Positions 1-12,853 of a stretch of DNA of 64,000 nucleotides are shown one piece after another. A model generated the notes under the pieces. The model had not been told where the DNA came from. It did no database searches and worked only from the letters and a program-made list of their open reading frames with translations. The stretch's first letter is position 1, and every line of letters starts with the position of its first letter. Position numbers and translations under genes: made by a program. The stretch spans positions 892,904-956,903 of the forward strand of contig BCKL01000004.1 in NCBI GenBank assembly GCA_001600635.1, given 5' to 3'. The stretch is from Leucosporidium creatinivorum (lineage: Eukaryota; Basidiomycota; Microbotryomycetes; Leucosporidiales; Leucosporidiaceae).

Positions 1-132
1 CTCCTCGCTCAGACTACAGCAGCCCCTTGTCAGCACGTGTTGGCGCTTGAACAGTCGAGCGAGCGGCCGTTTCGCAGGTCTCCCTTCCGCCTCATCTTGC
101 TCGCTCTTCACACCTCGTCTCGAATCGCAAGG

Positions 133-1649
133 ATGGCAGCAGCAACTCCTCTTACCGCATTCCGTATCACTGGCGGACGTACCTTTGAGCAGGCGCAGAG
201 CGTCGAAATCGTCGACCAGCTCCAGCTGCCGCATACGGTCCGCTGGGAAGAGGTCTCTACCATCGATGAGGCTTTCGCTGCCATCAAGAGCATGAAGGTG
301 GGGTCTGTATAGCTCTCAAATGGCATCCTACAGCTCACCCTGTACACCTACAGATCCGTGGAGCTCCCGCCATCGCTTCTCTCGCCTCGCTAGGGATCGC
401 TTCCGAGCTCCTCACGCTCCTCTCGGGCAAATCCTCGCCCGCCTTCCCCGCCGAGTCGCTCCAATCAGCTACAGCGCTCCTCTCCTTGCTGCTCAAGCAA
501 ACCGCCTACCTCCTCACTTCGCGCCCGACCGCCGTCAACTTGCTCGAGGCGCTTTCGCGGATAGAAAGTGCTGCCAAGCAGGCTACAGAGGGTGGAGCCA
601 CGGGGGAGCAGCTGGCGAGGAAGGTAGTGGATGTCGCTGTTGGTGTCTGGGACGAGGACAGGGAGCGCAACGTTGCTATCGGCGACAATGGCGCGAAGTG
701 GATCCTGGAGAAGCTCGAGCGCGAAGGGACGATTGAGAAGGGCGAGAAGATCACCGTGTTGACTGTGAGTGCTTTGATGAGGTGTACTTCGATACCAGAG
801 CTGACCCCTGCCCTTCCTCAAGGTCTGCAATACCGGCTCGCTCGCTACCTCGGTTCGTGCTCGCGTCGCTTCTCAGCTCTCGCTTCTGCTCACCTACATT
901 CCTTCGCAACAGGCCTACGGAACTGCCCTCGGCGTGATCACCTCGCTGCACCACATGGGACGCCTCGAGCACGCCTATTACGCGCAGACCGGCCCTTACC
1001 AGCAGGGAGCTCGGTTGACCAGCATGGAGCTCGCTTCCCTGGGTATTGAGAACACGATGGTGTGCGACACTGCCATCGGAGCTCTGATTGCTGAGAAGAG
1101 GGTCCACCTCTTTGTTGCTGGAGCCGACCGGTGAGCTCCCCTGCTCTCCCCTCCCTTTCGCCGAGCGCCGAGCTGACCCTCTCCTGGTCGATCCATAGCA
1201 TCGCCGCTAACGGAGACACGGCCAACAAGATCTCGACTTACCAGATCTCCCTCCTCTGCTCCTCACCCCACCCCTTCTCTCCCAACCCTCCCATCCCCGT
1301 CCTCGTCGCCGCTCCCGTCACCACGCTCGACCTGGCCATGGACTCTGGCCGCTCCATCGTCATTGAGCAGCGACCATCCTGGGAGGCTTGCACCGTTCGC
1401 GGTCGCGTCGTCGAGGTCAACGAGATGATCAAGAGTGGAGGCAAGATTGAGCCGGCGAAGGAGGGAGAAGAGGTCGAGGTGGCCACCGTGTTGGTCACTC
1501 CTCCCAACACGAGGGCGTGGAACCCTGCGTTCGATGTCACCCCTGCTAGCCTCATCGCTGGTATTGTGACGGAGCTTGGAGTTGCCAAGAAGGAGCAGGG
1601 AGGAGCAGAGTACGATCTCCGAAGCTTTGTCAAGGCCGGCAAGCAGTAA
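133..1649 (+). CDS. MRI1: Methylthioribose-1-phosphate isomerase
   Basis: Isomerises 5-methylthioribose-1-phosphate to methylthioribulose-1-phosphate in the methionine salvage pathway; related in fold to eIF2B subunits. Five exons (133-297, 354-764, 823-852, 913-1130, 1199-1649) join in frame to 424 residues, a normal length. Recognisable family blocks are IRGAPAIASLASLG just after intron 1, the CNTGSLATSGYGTALG block that carries the catalytic Cys, an ARLTSMEL segment, and GADRIAANGDTANKI, where the family's catalytic Asp lies. The C-terminal half ends with NPAFDVTPASLIAGIVTE, typical of the family. The first ATG after an upstream TTG is at 133 and starts the conserved N-terminus. Exon 3 is only 30 nt and encodes the VCNTGSLATS strip, so accurate micro-exon inclusion is needed for activity. 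Identification is by motif recognition. Confidence 0.93.
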
Positions 1650-1974
1650 TTTAGTCGGCGTTTAGAGCCGACATCTTCTACACTAGGTACAATATACCTG
1701 CAGGAGAGCTAGGAGATGCCCCTACTTTCCTACAAGCATCGAGGCAACTCGGCGATGGTTGCGAAGGCCGAGCGTGGGCTTCAATGCCCAGCTGAAATGT
1801 TGAGAAGTGAGCTGCACCATTATGATTCCGCAATCACCCAAGAATTAGAACTCCCCCAAAGTAGCATACCGCGACACCCACCTCAGCGGCCGAGAGCGCC
1901 GGCACCCCTTGCTCTCTCACTCTCACCTTGCCTGCGCCGGTGATGCGCTGATTCGACTCACGAGCTTGAACCAG
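1650..1974. other. Intergenic region MRI1-VPS8
   Basis: 325 bases with no recognisable gene. It must hold the MRI1 3' end and the VPS8 promoter. I see no clear element. Confidence 0.5.
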
Positions 1975-4900
1975 ATGGACGAAGAGCTTTCTGCACCTTC
2001 ATCTCCTCCTCTATTAATCGCCTCGCCGTTCAGGGAAGAGGAGGAGGAGCAAGCGACACACGACTACTCGACGCAGCTGGATCAAGTGCTGGGCGAGGGC
2101 GACGACGAGGAGGAAGAGGAAGAGGATGGGTTCGGCGAGTTTGTCTACTCGGGAGTCGATGTCGAGCGGCCAGAGGAGGAGAAGGACGAAGCTTACGGCC
2201 AACAGCTGGCCGAGCTGCTCGGAAGCAGCCACGAGCCGGCTGAGGAGCAGCCCAGCGCGCCCGCTGCACCGCTAGAGGCGCCGTCGCTGCCCAACGGTAC
2301 ATTCGCTCATGTTCCTCCAGTACCAGTACGCTCGCTGTAGCCTCTCATCCCGTCGTCTCGGCTGACCTTTGTTGTGGTCCGACAGGCCTCTCCTTCGCAA
2401 TCGGCTCGCTCGACGCCTTCCAACGACACCTTCCCCGGCCTGCCATCCACCACAAACTCTCACCAGTATCAGCTTACGGGCTCACCGCGCCGCCCTTCCT
2501 ATCACCCTCAAATTTCGCGCTTGCGCTCCATCTCGACGCAGCAGCACCGCTTCGTCTCCAACTCCTCCTACTCTACTGCACTCGAACACCCAGCAGATTC
2601 GCCGGGGACATCGGGCTTCGACCTCGCCTCCCGCCGCTCCTCCACCTCGAACCTCTTCGACCTCCCGCCAGGGTCCTCCGACCTTCTCNCCCCCNCCCCC
2701 TCCTCGCCCGCCGCGACCGACGCCGGCAGACCTCCATCCGACACCTTCAAATGGTCTACACTACGGCGCTTGTCGACTCGAATCTATCCGCCAATATCGA
2801 AGGGCGGCGTCGGCTTCACCTCGGCGAGCGCGACGCAGGCGGGATTGCTGGGAGTACCGACGGTGATGGCAGTGAGCGGAGTTGTAGCAGTGGGGACGAG
2901 CAAAGGCTGGGTCATGGTGTTTGACTTCGGGCAGAACCTGCGATGCGTGTGCGGAACGGAGGCCATTGGTGCGTGAGGAACGAAATCGCCGAGCAGCTGA
3001 AGCTGACCGCGACTCCTTCACAGCCAAGGAAGCTGGCCCAGTCACAGCCGTCGCCATCTCGCAGGACCATACCTTTGTCGCAGTGGGCCATGCTCTCGGC
3101 GCCATCCACCTCTACGCTCTGCTCCAACCTACAAAGCCCACCCGCTCCGTCCCTCCGACCACCCTCCAACTCGTCCTCACCGGTCGCAAGGAGGGCCATC
3201 TCGCTGGATCGCGCATCCTACATCTCGGCTTCATCGGCGCACGACATACCGCCATCGTATCTTCGGACGACACGGGCCTCGCCTTCTACCACTCGCTCGG
3301 CAAGGTCCTCATGCTCGCTTCAACCGACATTATTCGCATGCTCGGCCGTTACCCCGACCCTCTCTCCGCTTCCCAAACTCCCAGTACCACTACCACCCTC
3401 GACGCTACTGCTCTCAACGGCGACGCCAAAGCGGCCAAAGCCAAAAAGCCCTCGACGATTCTCGACATGGCTCCCCTTCCCCTCGGCCCAGCACACCACT
3501 CTAGCGACACTCACTCCCTCGTCGCCCTCCTCACTCCCACCAAACTCGTCGTCGTCGGCCTCAAGCCTACTCCTCGAACCTGGTGGCGCGCAACGCCAGC
3601 AAAGGACGGCATCGAGACACCCGGCGGAACGGGCTCGGAGTACTCGCGCAATGGAGTGCTGAGCTGGTGGCCGAGCGTCGCAAAGGATGGTGTATCACCC
3701 ATCACACCGAAGGAGAAGGCGGCGGTGGAAGGAGATGATCCCATGCTGGCGTTTGCTTGGGGTCGGCGAGTTCGGCTGGTGAGGCTGAGGAAGGATGTTA
3801 AGTCGGCGGAGAAGGGAGTCGATGTCGAGTTTGCGGAAGGAGAAGGATGGGTGTGCGATCATCAGGTTCTCGGTCTGAGATGGTTCAACTCGAGGGTGAG
3901 TCGAAAAGGGTGGACGAGTGGAACATAGCTGACCCCTTCGCAGATCATCTTCGTCTTGACCGCTCACCACGTCGACGTCCTCGACATCGTTACTCGCGAA
4001 CGAATAGGAAGGGACTCGAACGATCTTCATGGCGTCGTCTCGCACGACTACTACTCCTCCGCCTTCGACGCCTCGCGACCGAGCACGGAGTCACTCTCCT
4101 ACTCCGCCAGCTTCGTCACCCACAAGAAGAAGCTCTTCCTCCTCGTAGGTTCAGCTATTCTCTATCCCCCTCATCCCTACTGATCTCTTGCTCCTACAGA
4201 CCCTCGCCGACATCCGAGTCGGCGCCATCCTCTCCTGGGCCGACCGCATCCTCGCCCTCATGCAGCCCGGCACGATCCTCGACGCTATCGAAGTCACCAC
4301 CTCGTACCTCCTCGGCCAAGTCGATGCCAGCACCATCGCCCTCCCCGAAGACCCTATCGAGCGCAGAGATATCGTCGAGCCCAAGCTCCGCGAGATTCTC
4401 GGCGCCTCGCTCGAGTTCGTTTTCTCGGAGGATCGACTTCGCGACGGCAGCCACAGCGATGCGGCAACGATGCAGGCGCTTTTTGAAGGACTCGTCGGTA
4501 CCTGCGTGCGCGCCTGCCTCGCAACGGGCGACGTCGACTGGCTCTTCGACGACCTCTACGAGAGGTACGAGCAGAACGGCATCGAGGGTATCTTCCTCGA
4601 GCGCATCGAGCCCTTCGTCCTCTCGGGCTCGGTGCACGCCCTTCCACCTAGCGTCAGCCAGCGCCTCATCGCCATCCACGAGGAGCGAGGCCAATACGAG
4701 GCCGCTCAGCGTATCATCTGGCATGTGGACCCTGAGTACATCGACATCAACCAGGCGCTCAAGCTGTGCCAGCGGGAGAAGCTCTACGACGCCCTCATCT
4801 ACGTCTACACTCGGTCGATGCACGACTTTGTCGCCCCTCTCGTCGAGCTCCTCGCCCTCATCCACAAGATTCAACGGGATCGGCGGCGACGACCGCGGCG

Positions 4901-7223
4901 GATAGGCGACGACGAGGGATCGGACGTGGACGAGGGAGCGTCGCCTGCAGCTCAGGACGTCGAGGGGATGGTACCGGATGCCTACAAGGTCTTCGCCTAC
5001 CTCTCCCAGGCGCTGACGGGCCTCTCCTACCCGAGCAAGGAGCCGCTGCCGTACGAAGAGGGCCTCAAGGCTCGTGATGCCATCTACGCCTTCCTCTTCT
5101 CTGGCTCGACCCTCAGCTGGCCAGAACGAGGAGGTCAGCCCGTCCTCACATCCGACGAGGACGGTGGCGACGAGGCGCCCTACCCCTACCTCCGACTTCT
5201 CCTTCACTTCGACGCCGAGGCCACTCTCGACTCCCTCGACCTCGCCTTCGAAGAGTCGTACCTCGACGACGACACACCTGGCAAGACCGTCGACCGGCAA
5301 CGCGTCGTCGACCTCCTCCTCGAAGTTATGGGCTCCGCCTCCTCGCCCATGGACGCCTTCTCCCCCGTCGACCGCACCTTCCTCCACATCTTCGTCGCTC
5401 GCAATCTTCCCAAGTATCCTCAGTACATCTCCCTTCGTCCTGAGGTTCTGCACCGCATCCTCGTAGGCCTCGCGGAGGATTCGGATCAAAGCACTACGGA
5501 CGACCGTCAGCTCGCCGCCGAGTACCTCCTCTCCTCCTACACCCCCGTCGACAGCGACGCCATCATCGCCCTCTTTGAACGGGCAGGATTCTTCCGCATC
5601 CTCCGGTCCATCTACCGCGGCGAGCGTCGCTGGGCTGCCCTCGCCTCCACCTACCTTCGCGACCCCGACGTCGGCGCCGACGTCTTTGCCTTCCTGCGCG
5701 AGACGCTCAAGCTGGCGGTCAAAGCGGGCGAGCAGCAGAAGGAGGAGCTGGCGCAGACCATCCTCGAGGCTGTCCCCGCCCTCGTCCAAGCCGACGAGGC
5801 TGGCCTTCAGCAGACCGCCGAGCTCGTGGACATCTACCTCCCTTCCCACCACGCCGAGGTCATCAAACAGCTCTCATCATCCGCATGGCGACAATTCGCC
5901 TACCTCCGATGCCTTCTCGAACCCGCCTTCTCCGCCGACCTGTCCTCGACCTCGGCGCCGTCCAAGGATCGCGCCCCCTCGGCTCGCGTCGACACCCCTC
6001 AACGCCTCCAGTATCTCTCCCTCCTCTGCACCCACGAGCCTGAACACGTCATTCGCTACCTCGACGCCGATAGCGCCGGACTCGCCAACGACCAAGAAGC
6101 TCTCAAGATTTGCGACGAGGCCGAGGTCTACGACGCGCTGGTATGGGCGATGGATCGCAAGGGAGAGACCAAAGCGGCGTTGGATCGAGTGGACGAGACG
6201 CTCGAGTCGAGGACGGATCTCCTGTTGGAGAAGCTGCTGCACCGGGAGCAGGAGGAGTTGCTGGAAGAGGAAGGTGACGAGGAGGACGATGAAGAGCGGA
6301 GCGAGCGAGGCTTCGCCAGGAGGGAGGCCACCGCACCAGCAGACGCTGTACTCGACCAAATCACCGCCATCGCCAAGGTCGCCGTTCAGATCTGCGTCAA
6401 GAGGAGCTCGGGACCGGAACGCAGCCAGAATATGTCGGGCGAGGACCTCTGGTTCCGACTACTCGCCTCGCTTGTCTCCACGGTTCGAGCCGTTCGCGCC
6501 ATCGCTCCCGCTCCTCCTCGCCCTTCCGACCGCTCCTCTTCCCATCGCCGTACATCTGGCGCCTCCATCATCTTCCACGACCCCGACGAGCCGCAACCTC
6601 TCTCACTTCGCGCCTCGGACGCCCTCTCCTCCCTCATCCCCACCGCCCTCTCCTCGCTCGTATCCACCACGTCGAGTCGCGAGGTCTCATTCCCCAACCT
6701 TGTCCGCCGCCTCATCGAGTCCAACGCCCGCTCCCCCGCCGCCGACCGCTCTTACGCCGAGTTCAAGGCCATCGTCACCTCAATGCTCGACACCTACGTC
6801 TTTGAAGGCGACCTACTCTCCCTCACGTCCAAGATTTCGTCGCAGGACCTCTTCGAGCACGTCGAGGTCCTCAAGGTCGAGCGCGAGAAAGGATGGCGCG
6901 CCGGAGGCGAGTGTTGCGAGGATTGCGCTCAGCCCGTCTGGGGTCCGCAAGGCCAGGGCTCGCCCCCGATGACACGCTCGGCCTCGGTTGATATGGTCGT
7001 CAAGACGATGGGCATGACTGGACGACCGAGGATGAAGAAGCGGCCGTCATTGAAGGGCAAGGAGGTCGACTGGCCCGAGCTGGAGTCGGCGTTCGCGCCT
7101 CAGCCAGTCTTGGCGCCTCCGAGGGGAATTGTGATTGGGAGGGACGGTCGTCTGTGGCATGAAGGGTGTAGGCTGTTGTCAGTGAGTGCGGGAGGCCAGC
7201 CGTACAGGATGGGAGGTCGGTAA
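1975..7223 (+). CDS. VPS8: Vps8, CORVET tethering complex core subunit
   Basis: Vps8 binds Rab5-type GTPases on early endosomes as part of CORVET. Exons 1975-2325, 2386-2968, 3024-3895, 3944-4144 and 4200-7223 total 5,031 nt, giving 1,676 residues in one frame. The N-terminus is acidic and Ser/Pro-rich. It is followed by a beta-propeller-like region (VVAVGTSKGWVMVFDF, then AVGHALGAIHLYAL) and the diagnostic Vps8 strip GHLAGSRILHLGFIGARHTA with a following ILGRYP-like MLGRYPDP. The large last exon is alpha-solenoid. Near the C-terminus C-x2-C spacings (CCEDCAQPVWG) and a later WHEGC resemble a reduced RING finger, which Vps8 proteins normally carry. The start is the first in-frame ATG, since an upstream TTG only extends the frame. 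Two N bases (2689, 2695) in exon 2 leave two residues undetermined. Confidence 0.9.
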
Positions 7224-7509
7224 TGTGGGCAAGGAAGGCGGGTTAGGTTTGACTAGTCGTTTCTGATACCTCCTCTCGCAACTTTATATTCACTCGCATC
7301 TCAGCTCGTCTCTGCGACTCGAGACCTGATCGTCTACAGCGAAACATGTCGAGTTGAAACGGCGGACGAGCTTCGGCCTTCTCGGACGACAGCCCTTGCC
7401 TCCTGCTTCTCGTGCCGCTCTCCTGGCGCCTGATCATCTCCGGCCGGGTATAGGAAGCTCGCTGCATCGAAAGAGCAGTCACCTCGTCTCTTGCCTTCCT
7501 ACCACACCA

Positions 7510-10125
7510 ATGCTCGCTTTCCCTCTCGCCCTGGCGGCGGTGGCTGCTGCTCCCCTCTGCGCTGCCACCTTTCCTCACCCTCACGCACTTCACCCTCATG
7601 CTCAGAAGAGGAGTAGCAGCTCGTCGGATGTGATCGTTGCTCTGTTCGAATACAGCTGGGTAAGTTTCGATCGCTGCGCCGCCGTTACATCCTGAGCTCA
7701 CCTTGCCTTTCGTCGGCGATAGGACTCGGTTGCTACAGAGTGCACCGACTGGCTCGGACCTCAAGGCTTCAGATACGCTCAGGTGCGCGTCTGACCCATC
7801 TCCGTTGAACCGCAGCCTCGCTGATCTCTCGCTTCTCGACAGGTCTCCCCGCCTCAAGAGCACATTCGCGGAGATGCATGGTATACTGACTACCAACCCG
7901 TATCCTACAAGCTTGAGTCGAAGCGCGGGACCCGAAAGCAGTTCGAAGCGATGGTCAAGACTTGCGCCGAGGCCGGCGTGCAGATCATCGTCGATGCCGT
8001 CCTCAACCACAGTGAGATCTCCTTGCCAATAGTACAACCCCCGAGTCTACTGACTGACATATGCCTTCTCTAGTGGCCTCCAAGGGTTCCGGTACCGGCA
8101 CTGGCGGCAGTGTGAGCTCCGCCTCTCTCGTCGCCGAACACCGACTTACTCTCGAACATCGCAGAAATACTCGGAGTACGACTACCCTGCTGTTCCATTC
8201 ACTCGCGATGACTTCCACTGGCCTGTTTGCGACATCGACTGGTAGTGAGTCGAGCCTCCTCGTGGTCAAGGCGAGCTTGCACCTGCTCGGTGCTGACCGT
8301 CCACCGTGACAGCAACGCTACGTCGGTCTACAACTGCCAGCTCTCTAATCTCGAAGACCTCAAGAGTGAGAGCACTACCGTACAGGTCGCTCGTGAGTCT
8401 CTCTCTCTCGCCGACTGTAAGCGCCGAGCTCATCGCCAATCCACAGAGGCCGCCTACCTCAACGGTCTCCTCAGCCTCGGCGTCGCAGGCTTCCGTCTCG
8501 ATGCTGCGAAGAGTATTCGTCCCGATAATTTAAAGTCTATCATTGATCGGCTCGACTCGAAGCCGCTGCTTGCCCAGGAGGTGAACAGCGACTCTTCCCA
8601 ACCCGTTACGGCCAACATGTACAGCTCGGTGCGCCTGGGTCTTTTTGGACAGCTGGAAGGCAACCGGCTGACTTTCTTGACAGATCGGTGGTGTCCACGA
8701 ATTCGCCTTCCACTACGGACTGGTGTCGGCCTTCGTCAAGGGAAATGGCATCAAGGACCTGCTCTCGTGGCCTAAATCGTCTTGGGTGCGTTCGCTCGCC
8801 GCCACTCACAGGGTCTCGGGTGACCTCCTCTCCCAAGCTGACTACGATGGTTCGGTTCAGGTCGGCAGCAAGGCGGCGGTCGTATTCGTGGCCAACCACG
8901 ATACCGAGCGCACTGACGGAACGACGCTCAAGTGGTCTTCGCCGAACAACGCCTACACCCTCGCTTCGGTCTTCCTCCTCGCCCAGCCTTATGGGCAGCC
9001 CACCATTCACTCGGGCTACAACTTCACCAACTTTGGAGCTGGAGCGCCTCTCGACTCGAGCGGCAAGGCTCTTCCCGTAACTTGCAACTCGAATAACTGG
9101 CGCTGCGAGCAGCGATGGGACCCGGTCAGTGCCATGGTGAAGTGAGTCATCTCCAAGTCTTATCTCCCGCCGCATTATGGTGTACAAAGCTGACCCTCCT
9201 CGCCTGCACAGGTTCCACAACGCCGTCGGCGATGCTGCTGTCACAAACTCGCTCGCTTCCGGCAACAACCGCATCTCTTTTGGCCGTGGCTCCATTGGTC
9301 ACGTCGCCATCAACTTCGAGAGCTCGAGCTGGGAAGCTAAGCTCGACACCGACGTCGCGGATGGAACCTGTGAGTCGACTCGCCGTCGCCGAGGTTCGCT
9401 CCGAGACGCCGAAGCTGACCCTCCCCTGTCTTCCGCAGACTGCGAGATCACCAGTGAGTCACTCAAGTGACGGCATTGAGCGGGCCGACCTCCCACTCAC
9501 CACAATCTGCACCTCTTCAGGTGGATGCGCCTCCAAGATTACCGTCTCGGCCGGATCCTTCACCGTCAAGGTCCCCGCGTATGGCTCCGTAGCGTTCTAC
9601 ACCGGGTCCAACTCGGCAAGCACTACCTCCGGTCCCACCGGCGGAACCTCAGCTACGACCTCCAGCGCTGCTTCATCGACAGCGAGTACGGTTTCGGTCA
9701 CCTTCAAGGAGACAGTCAGCACCACCTATGGCGAGGTAAGGGTCCTCCTGTAGTGCTTGAAACGTTTCGTAGCTCCCTGCTGACTTCTCTCTCGCTCTCG
9801 TGTAGAACGTCTTCGTCGTAGGCTCCGTCTCGGCGCTCGGCTCGTGGACGGCTGGCGTCGCTCTCACTCGACCTACATCCGGCGCCCAAACCGCCGTCTG
9901 GAGCGGTACATTCAATCTTCCTGCTTCCTCTACTATCGAGTACAAGTTTGTCAAGGTCAACGGCTCGAGCACGGCAAACGTCGTGCAGTGGGAGTGAGTC
10001 GTTGAAGTCTGGCCTAAAGAGGTCCTCGCTAATCACAGCCTCTTCCGTTGCACAGGTCTGGCTCTAACCGGGTCCTCAAGACTCGCGCCTGTGGCGCTCG
10101 GACGGTCACAGCCAGCTGGGCGTAG
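7510..10125 (+). CDS. Secreted GH13 alpha-amylase with C-terminal CBM20
   Basis: Endo-acting alpha-1,4-glucan hydrolase for extracellular starch. The protein starts with a signal peptide (MLAFPLALAAVAAAPLCAA). GH13 signature regions appear in order: DAVLNH (region I), GFRLDAAKSI with the nucleophile Asp (region II), AQEVNS with the acid/base Glu (region III) and VANHDTER (region IV). A Ser/Thr-rich linker (SASTTSGPTGGTSATTSSAA) leads to about 100 residues of starch-binding CBM20 (VTFKETVSTTYGENVFVVGS, then LGSWTAG and WSGTFNLPASSTIEYKFV). Twelve short introns are needed. One internal exon (9439-9453, YCEITS strip) is only 15 nt. The start ATG at 7510 opens the signal peptide directly. The layout resembles animal/actinobacterial-type amylases with CBM20 more than the Aspergillus TAKA type (inference). 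Confidence 0.92.
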
Positions 10126-10920
10126 TCAGTTTGTCTCGGCTCGCTCGCCTCCCCTTTTCCTCTCCGCTCGTCTGTGGCTCGAGCGGTGTCATCTGCAGCA
10201 TTGTACCGGTGCAATCAGCGCAGAGATATATGAGCAGCAGGGGACGTATTGCGCGGAGAGGCTGAGAGTGAGAGAAAGGTTCCCTTCCGAGCCACTTCAC
10301 GTCCGACCGAAGCGCTTCGGGAGCTTCCGAGCTCCCTTCTCGACACTGTATGGCGAGCCACATCACGGCGGGGGGCTACGAGGAATGCGCTACACCCTGA
10401 GCACCTCTGCAGCTCTTCACGTACGATCTGAGGCTCACGCAAGCTTCGCCGAGAGGAGAAGAAAGGGAGAGCAGGCTTGCGCCGAGGTTGCCCTGTAGGG
10501 TCCGTGAGCGAGTCCGTCCGTCTCGGCAGGAAACATTCCAGTATCGAAAAGTCTCCAGGGCGACCCTGCAGCTTTCTCAGCCAGCCACGTCGGCGCTGAG
10601 CGTGCGGAGGAAGCTTTGAGGAGCTCGGCGAATGGAAGAGGGGCAAGAGGGAGATAGCAAGCGCGGCAGAAACACCAGTATGGTAGCAATCACTTGACTA
10701 CTCACCCAGAGCTCCTCCCTCTGCTAAGACACACACGGGAAGGCTTGATTTCGGCTCCCGCTACCTGAGCCTGAGCGCGCGTCGAGCTCCCAGGCTCTCC
10801 CTCTCCCAATTCCCTCGTCTCTTTCTCACCTCGTCGATTCAACAGCAGAGGAGAGGCTTCGCTTGTACAAGCACTCGTTCAACAGCTCCCCTCGTCTACT
10901 AGGCCCTCGTATAGTCCATC
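10126..10920. other. Intergenic region amylase-SEC61
   Basis: 795 bases. Antisense open frames exist (for example about 10215-10646 on the minus strand) but lack an ATG or family likeness. Presumably the amylase 3' UTR and the SEC61 promoter/5' UTR; a pyrimidine-rich stretch precedes the SEC61 ATG. Confidence 0.45.
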
Positions 10921-12853
10921 ATGAGCGGCTTCAGGTTCCTCAACCTCGTCCGGCCCTTCTTGCCCATCCTCCCAGAGGTGTCGGCTCCTGATCGCAAGGT
11001 GAGTGCTCCAGACCGATACAGACAAAGCTCAAGCTGATCTATCTCGCTTTCAGATCCCCTTCAACAACAAGGTAAGCCTCTCGTCGCGCTGGCAACCTTC
11101 CACGGCTCCTCGCTCACCTCGCTCCTTCTACAGGTCGGATGGACCGCCGTGACGCTCCTCGTCTTCCTCGTATGCTCGCAAATCCCACTCTACGGCATCG
11201 TCTCGTCCGACTCGTCCGGTGAGTAGCAGTCACGCCGCGATGCCTCGACGTGGCCCCCGCCGGCCCCCTTTGAGCCTCGGCTGATGCTCAAATCGTACAG
11301 ACCCGCTGTACTGGATGCGTGTCATTCTCGCTTCCAACCGTGGTACCCTCATGGAGCTCGGAATCACCCCCATCATCACCTCTGGCATGATCATCCAGCT
11401 CCTTCAGGGTGCGGGATTCATCGACGTCGACTTCACCCTCAAGGAGGATAGGGCTTTGTTCGCCGGTGCTCAGAAGCGTGAGTAGCATACTACAAGTCTC
11501 TGTGGATACTGGCCAGCAGCCCGAGCTCCATTGCTGACCCTTGGTATTATAATTCGTAGTCCTCGCGCTCCTCATCTCCTTTGGAACGGCCACCGTCTAC
11601 GTCCTCACTGGACTCTACGGACAACCCTCGGACCTCGGAGCTGGAGTCTGCCTCCTCCTTATCGTCCAGCTCGTTGTCGCCGCCCTCATTGTCATCCTCC
11701 TCGACGAGCTCCTCCAGAAAGGCTACGGACTCGGCTCGGGAATCAACCTCTTCATCGCCACCAACATTTGCGAGTCGATCGTCTGGAAGGCCTTCTCGCC
11801 TACTACCGTCAACACTGGCCGAGGACCCGAGTTCGAGGGTGCCCTCATCGCCCTGTTCCACCTTCTCTTCACCTGGAACGACAAGTCGCGCGCTCTCAAG
11901 GAGGCCTTCTACCGCGAGAGGCTCCCCAACGTGATGAACCTCATCGCCACCATCGCCGTCTTCGCCCTCGTCATCTACCTCCAGGGCTTCCGCGTCGAGA
12001 TCCCCGTCAAGAGCAACCGCTTCCGTGGACAGCGCGGCACCTACCCCGTCAAGCTCTTCTACACCAGGCGAGTTTGCAGTGTAGCGGTGTGTTGGAGTAG
12101 CCCGAGCTGACCCCCTCTACCCTACAGCAACATGCCCATCATGCTCGAGTCGGCCTTGACCTCCAACGTCTTCATCGTCTCCCAGATGCTCTTCAACCGC
12201 TTCCCCGAGAACTTCTTCATCCGTCTTCTCGGCGTTTGGGAGGTGTGTTATGTCGCTACACCGCTACCCGACCATCGCTGATCTTCGTCGTCGTTTCGCA
12301 GCCCATGGAGGATTCGGCGCAGCTTCTCGCTCGCGGTGGAATCGCCTACTACATGTCACCTCCTCACACGCTCAAAGAGGTCGTCACCGATCCTATCCAC
12401 ACCGCCGTCTACATCGTCTTCATGCTTACCGCCTGCGCCATCTTCTCCAAGACTTGGATCGAGATTTCGGGATCCGGCCCTCGCGATGTAGCCAAGCAGC
12501 TCAAGGACCAGCAGATGGTCATCGCTGGCAGGAACGAGCAGAGCATGTACAAGGAGCTCAAGAGGGTCGTTCCCACCGCCGCCGTCTTCGGAGGAGCTGT
12601 CATCGGCCTGCTCTCGGTCACGACCGACCTCATTGGCGCCCTCGGGTCGGGAACTGGTATCCTACTCTGTACGACGATTGTGAGTCTCGCCCAGCTCTCG
12701 AGCCCTCCCCCTCCAAGCCCAAGCCTCCCCCTCCTCGAGACGTCGAGCCTCGGCGGCATCAACGTGCCTTCGTTCAGCGCTGATCTTCTCTCCGCTACGC
12801 TACAGATCTACTCGTACTGGGAGGAGGCGACGAAAGCTCAAGTCGAGCTGTAG
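10921..12853 (+). CDS. SEC61: Sec61 alpha subunit, protein translocon channel
   Basis: Pore-forming subunit of the ER protein-conducting channel. The start [20 protein letters not shown] and the plug/TM segments ([43 protein letters not shown]) are near-invariant in Sec61. Conserved cytosolic loops follow ([18 protein letters not shown]; the [26 protein letters not shown] block), ending with [20 protein letters not shown]. Seven introns interrupt it. The second exon is only 18 nt (11054-11071, IPFNNK). About ten membrane segments are visible and the length fits the family. The stop is TAG at 12851-12853. Identity is very secure. Confidence 0.97.

Noticed and set aside
4194-5852. 552-codon minus-strand open frame
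   Set aside because: Shadow of the large VPS8 exon; GC-rich codons open the antisense frame. No domain seen.
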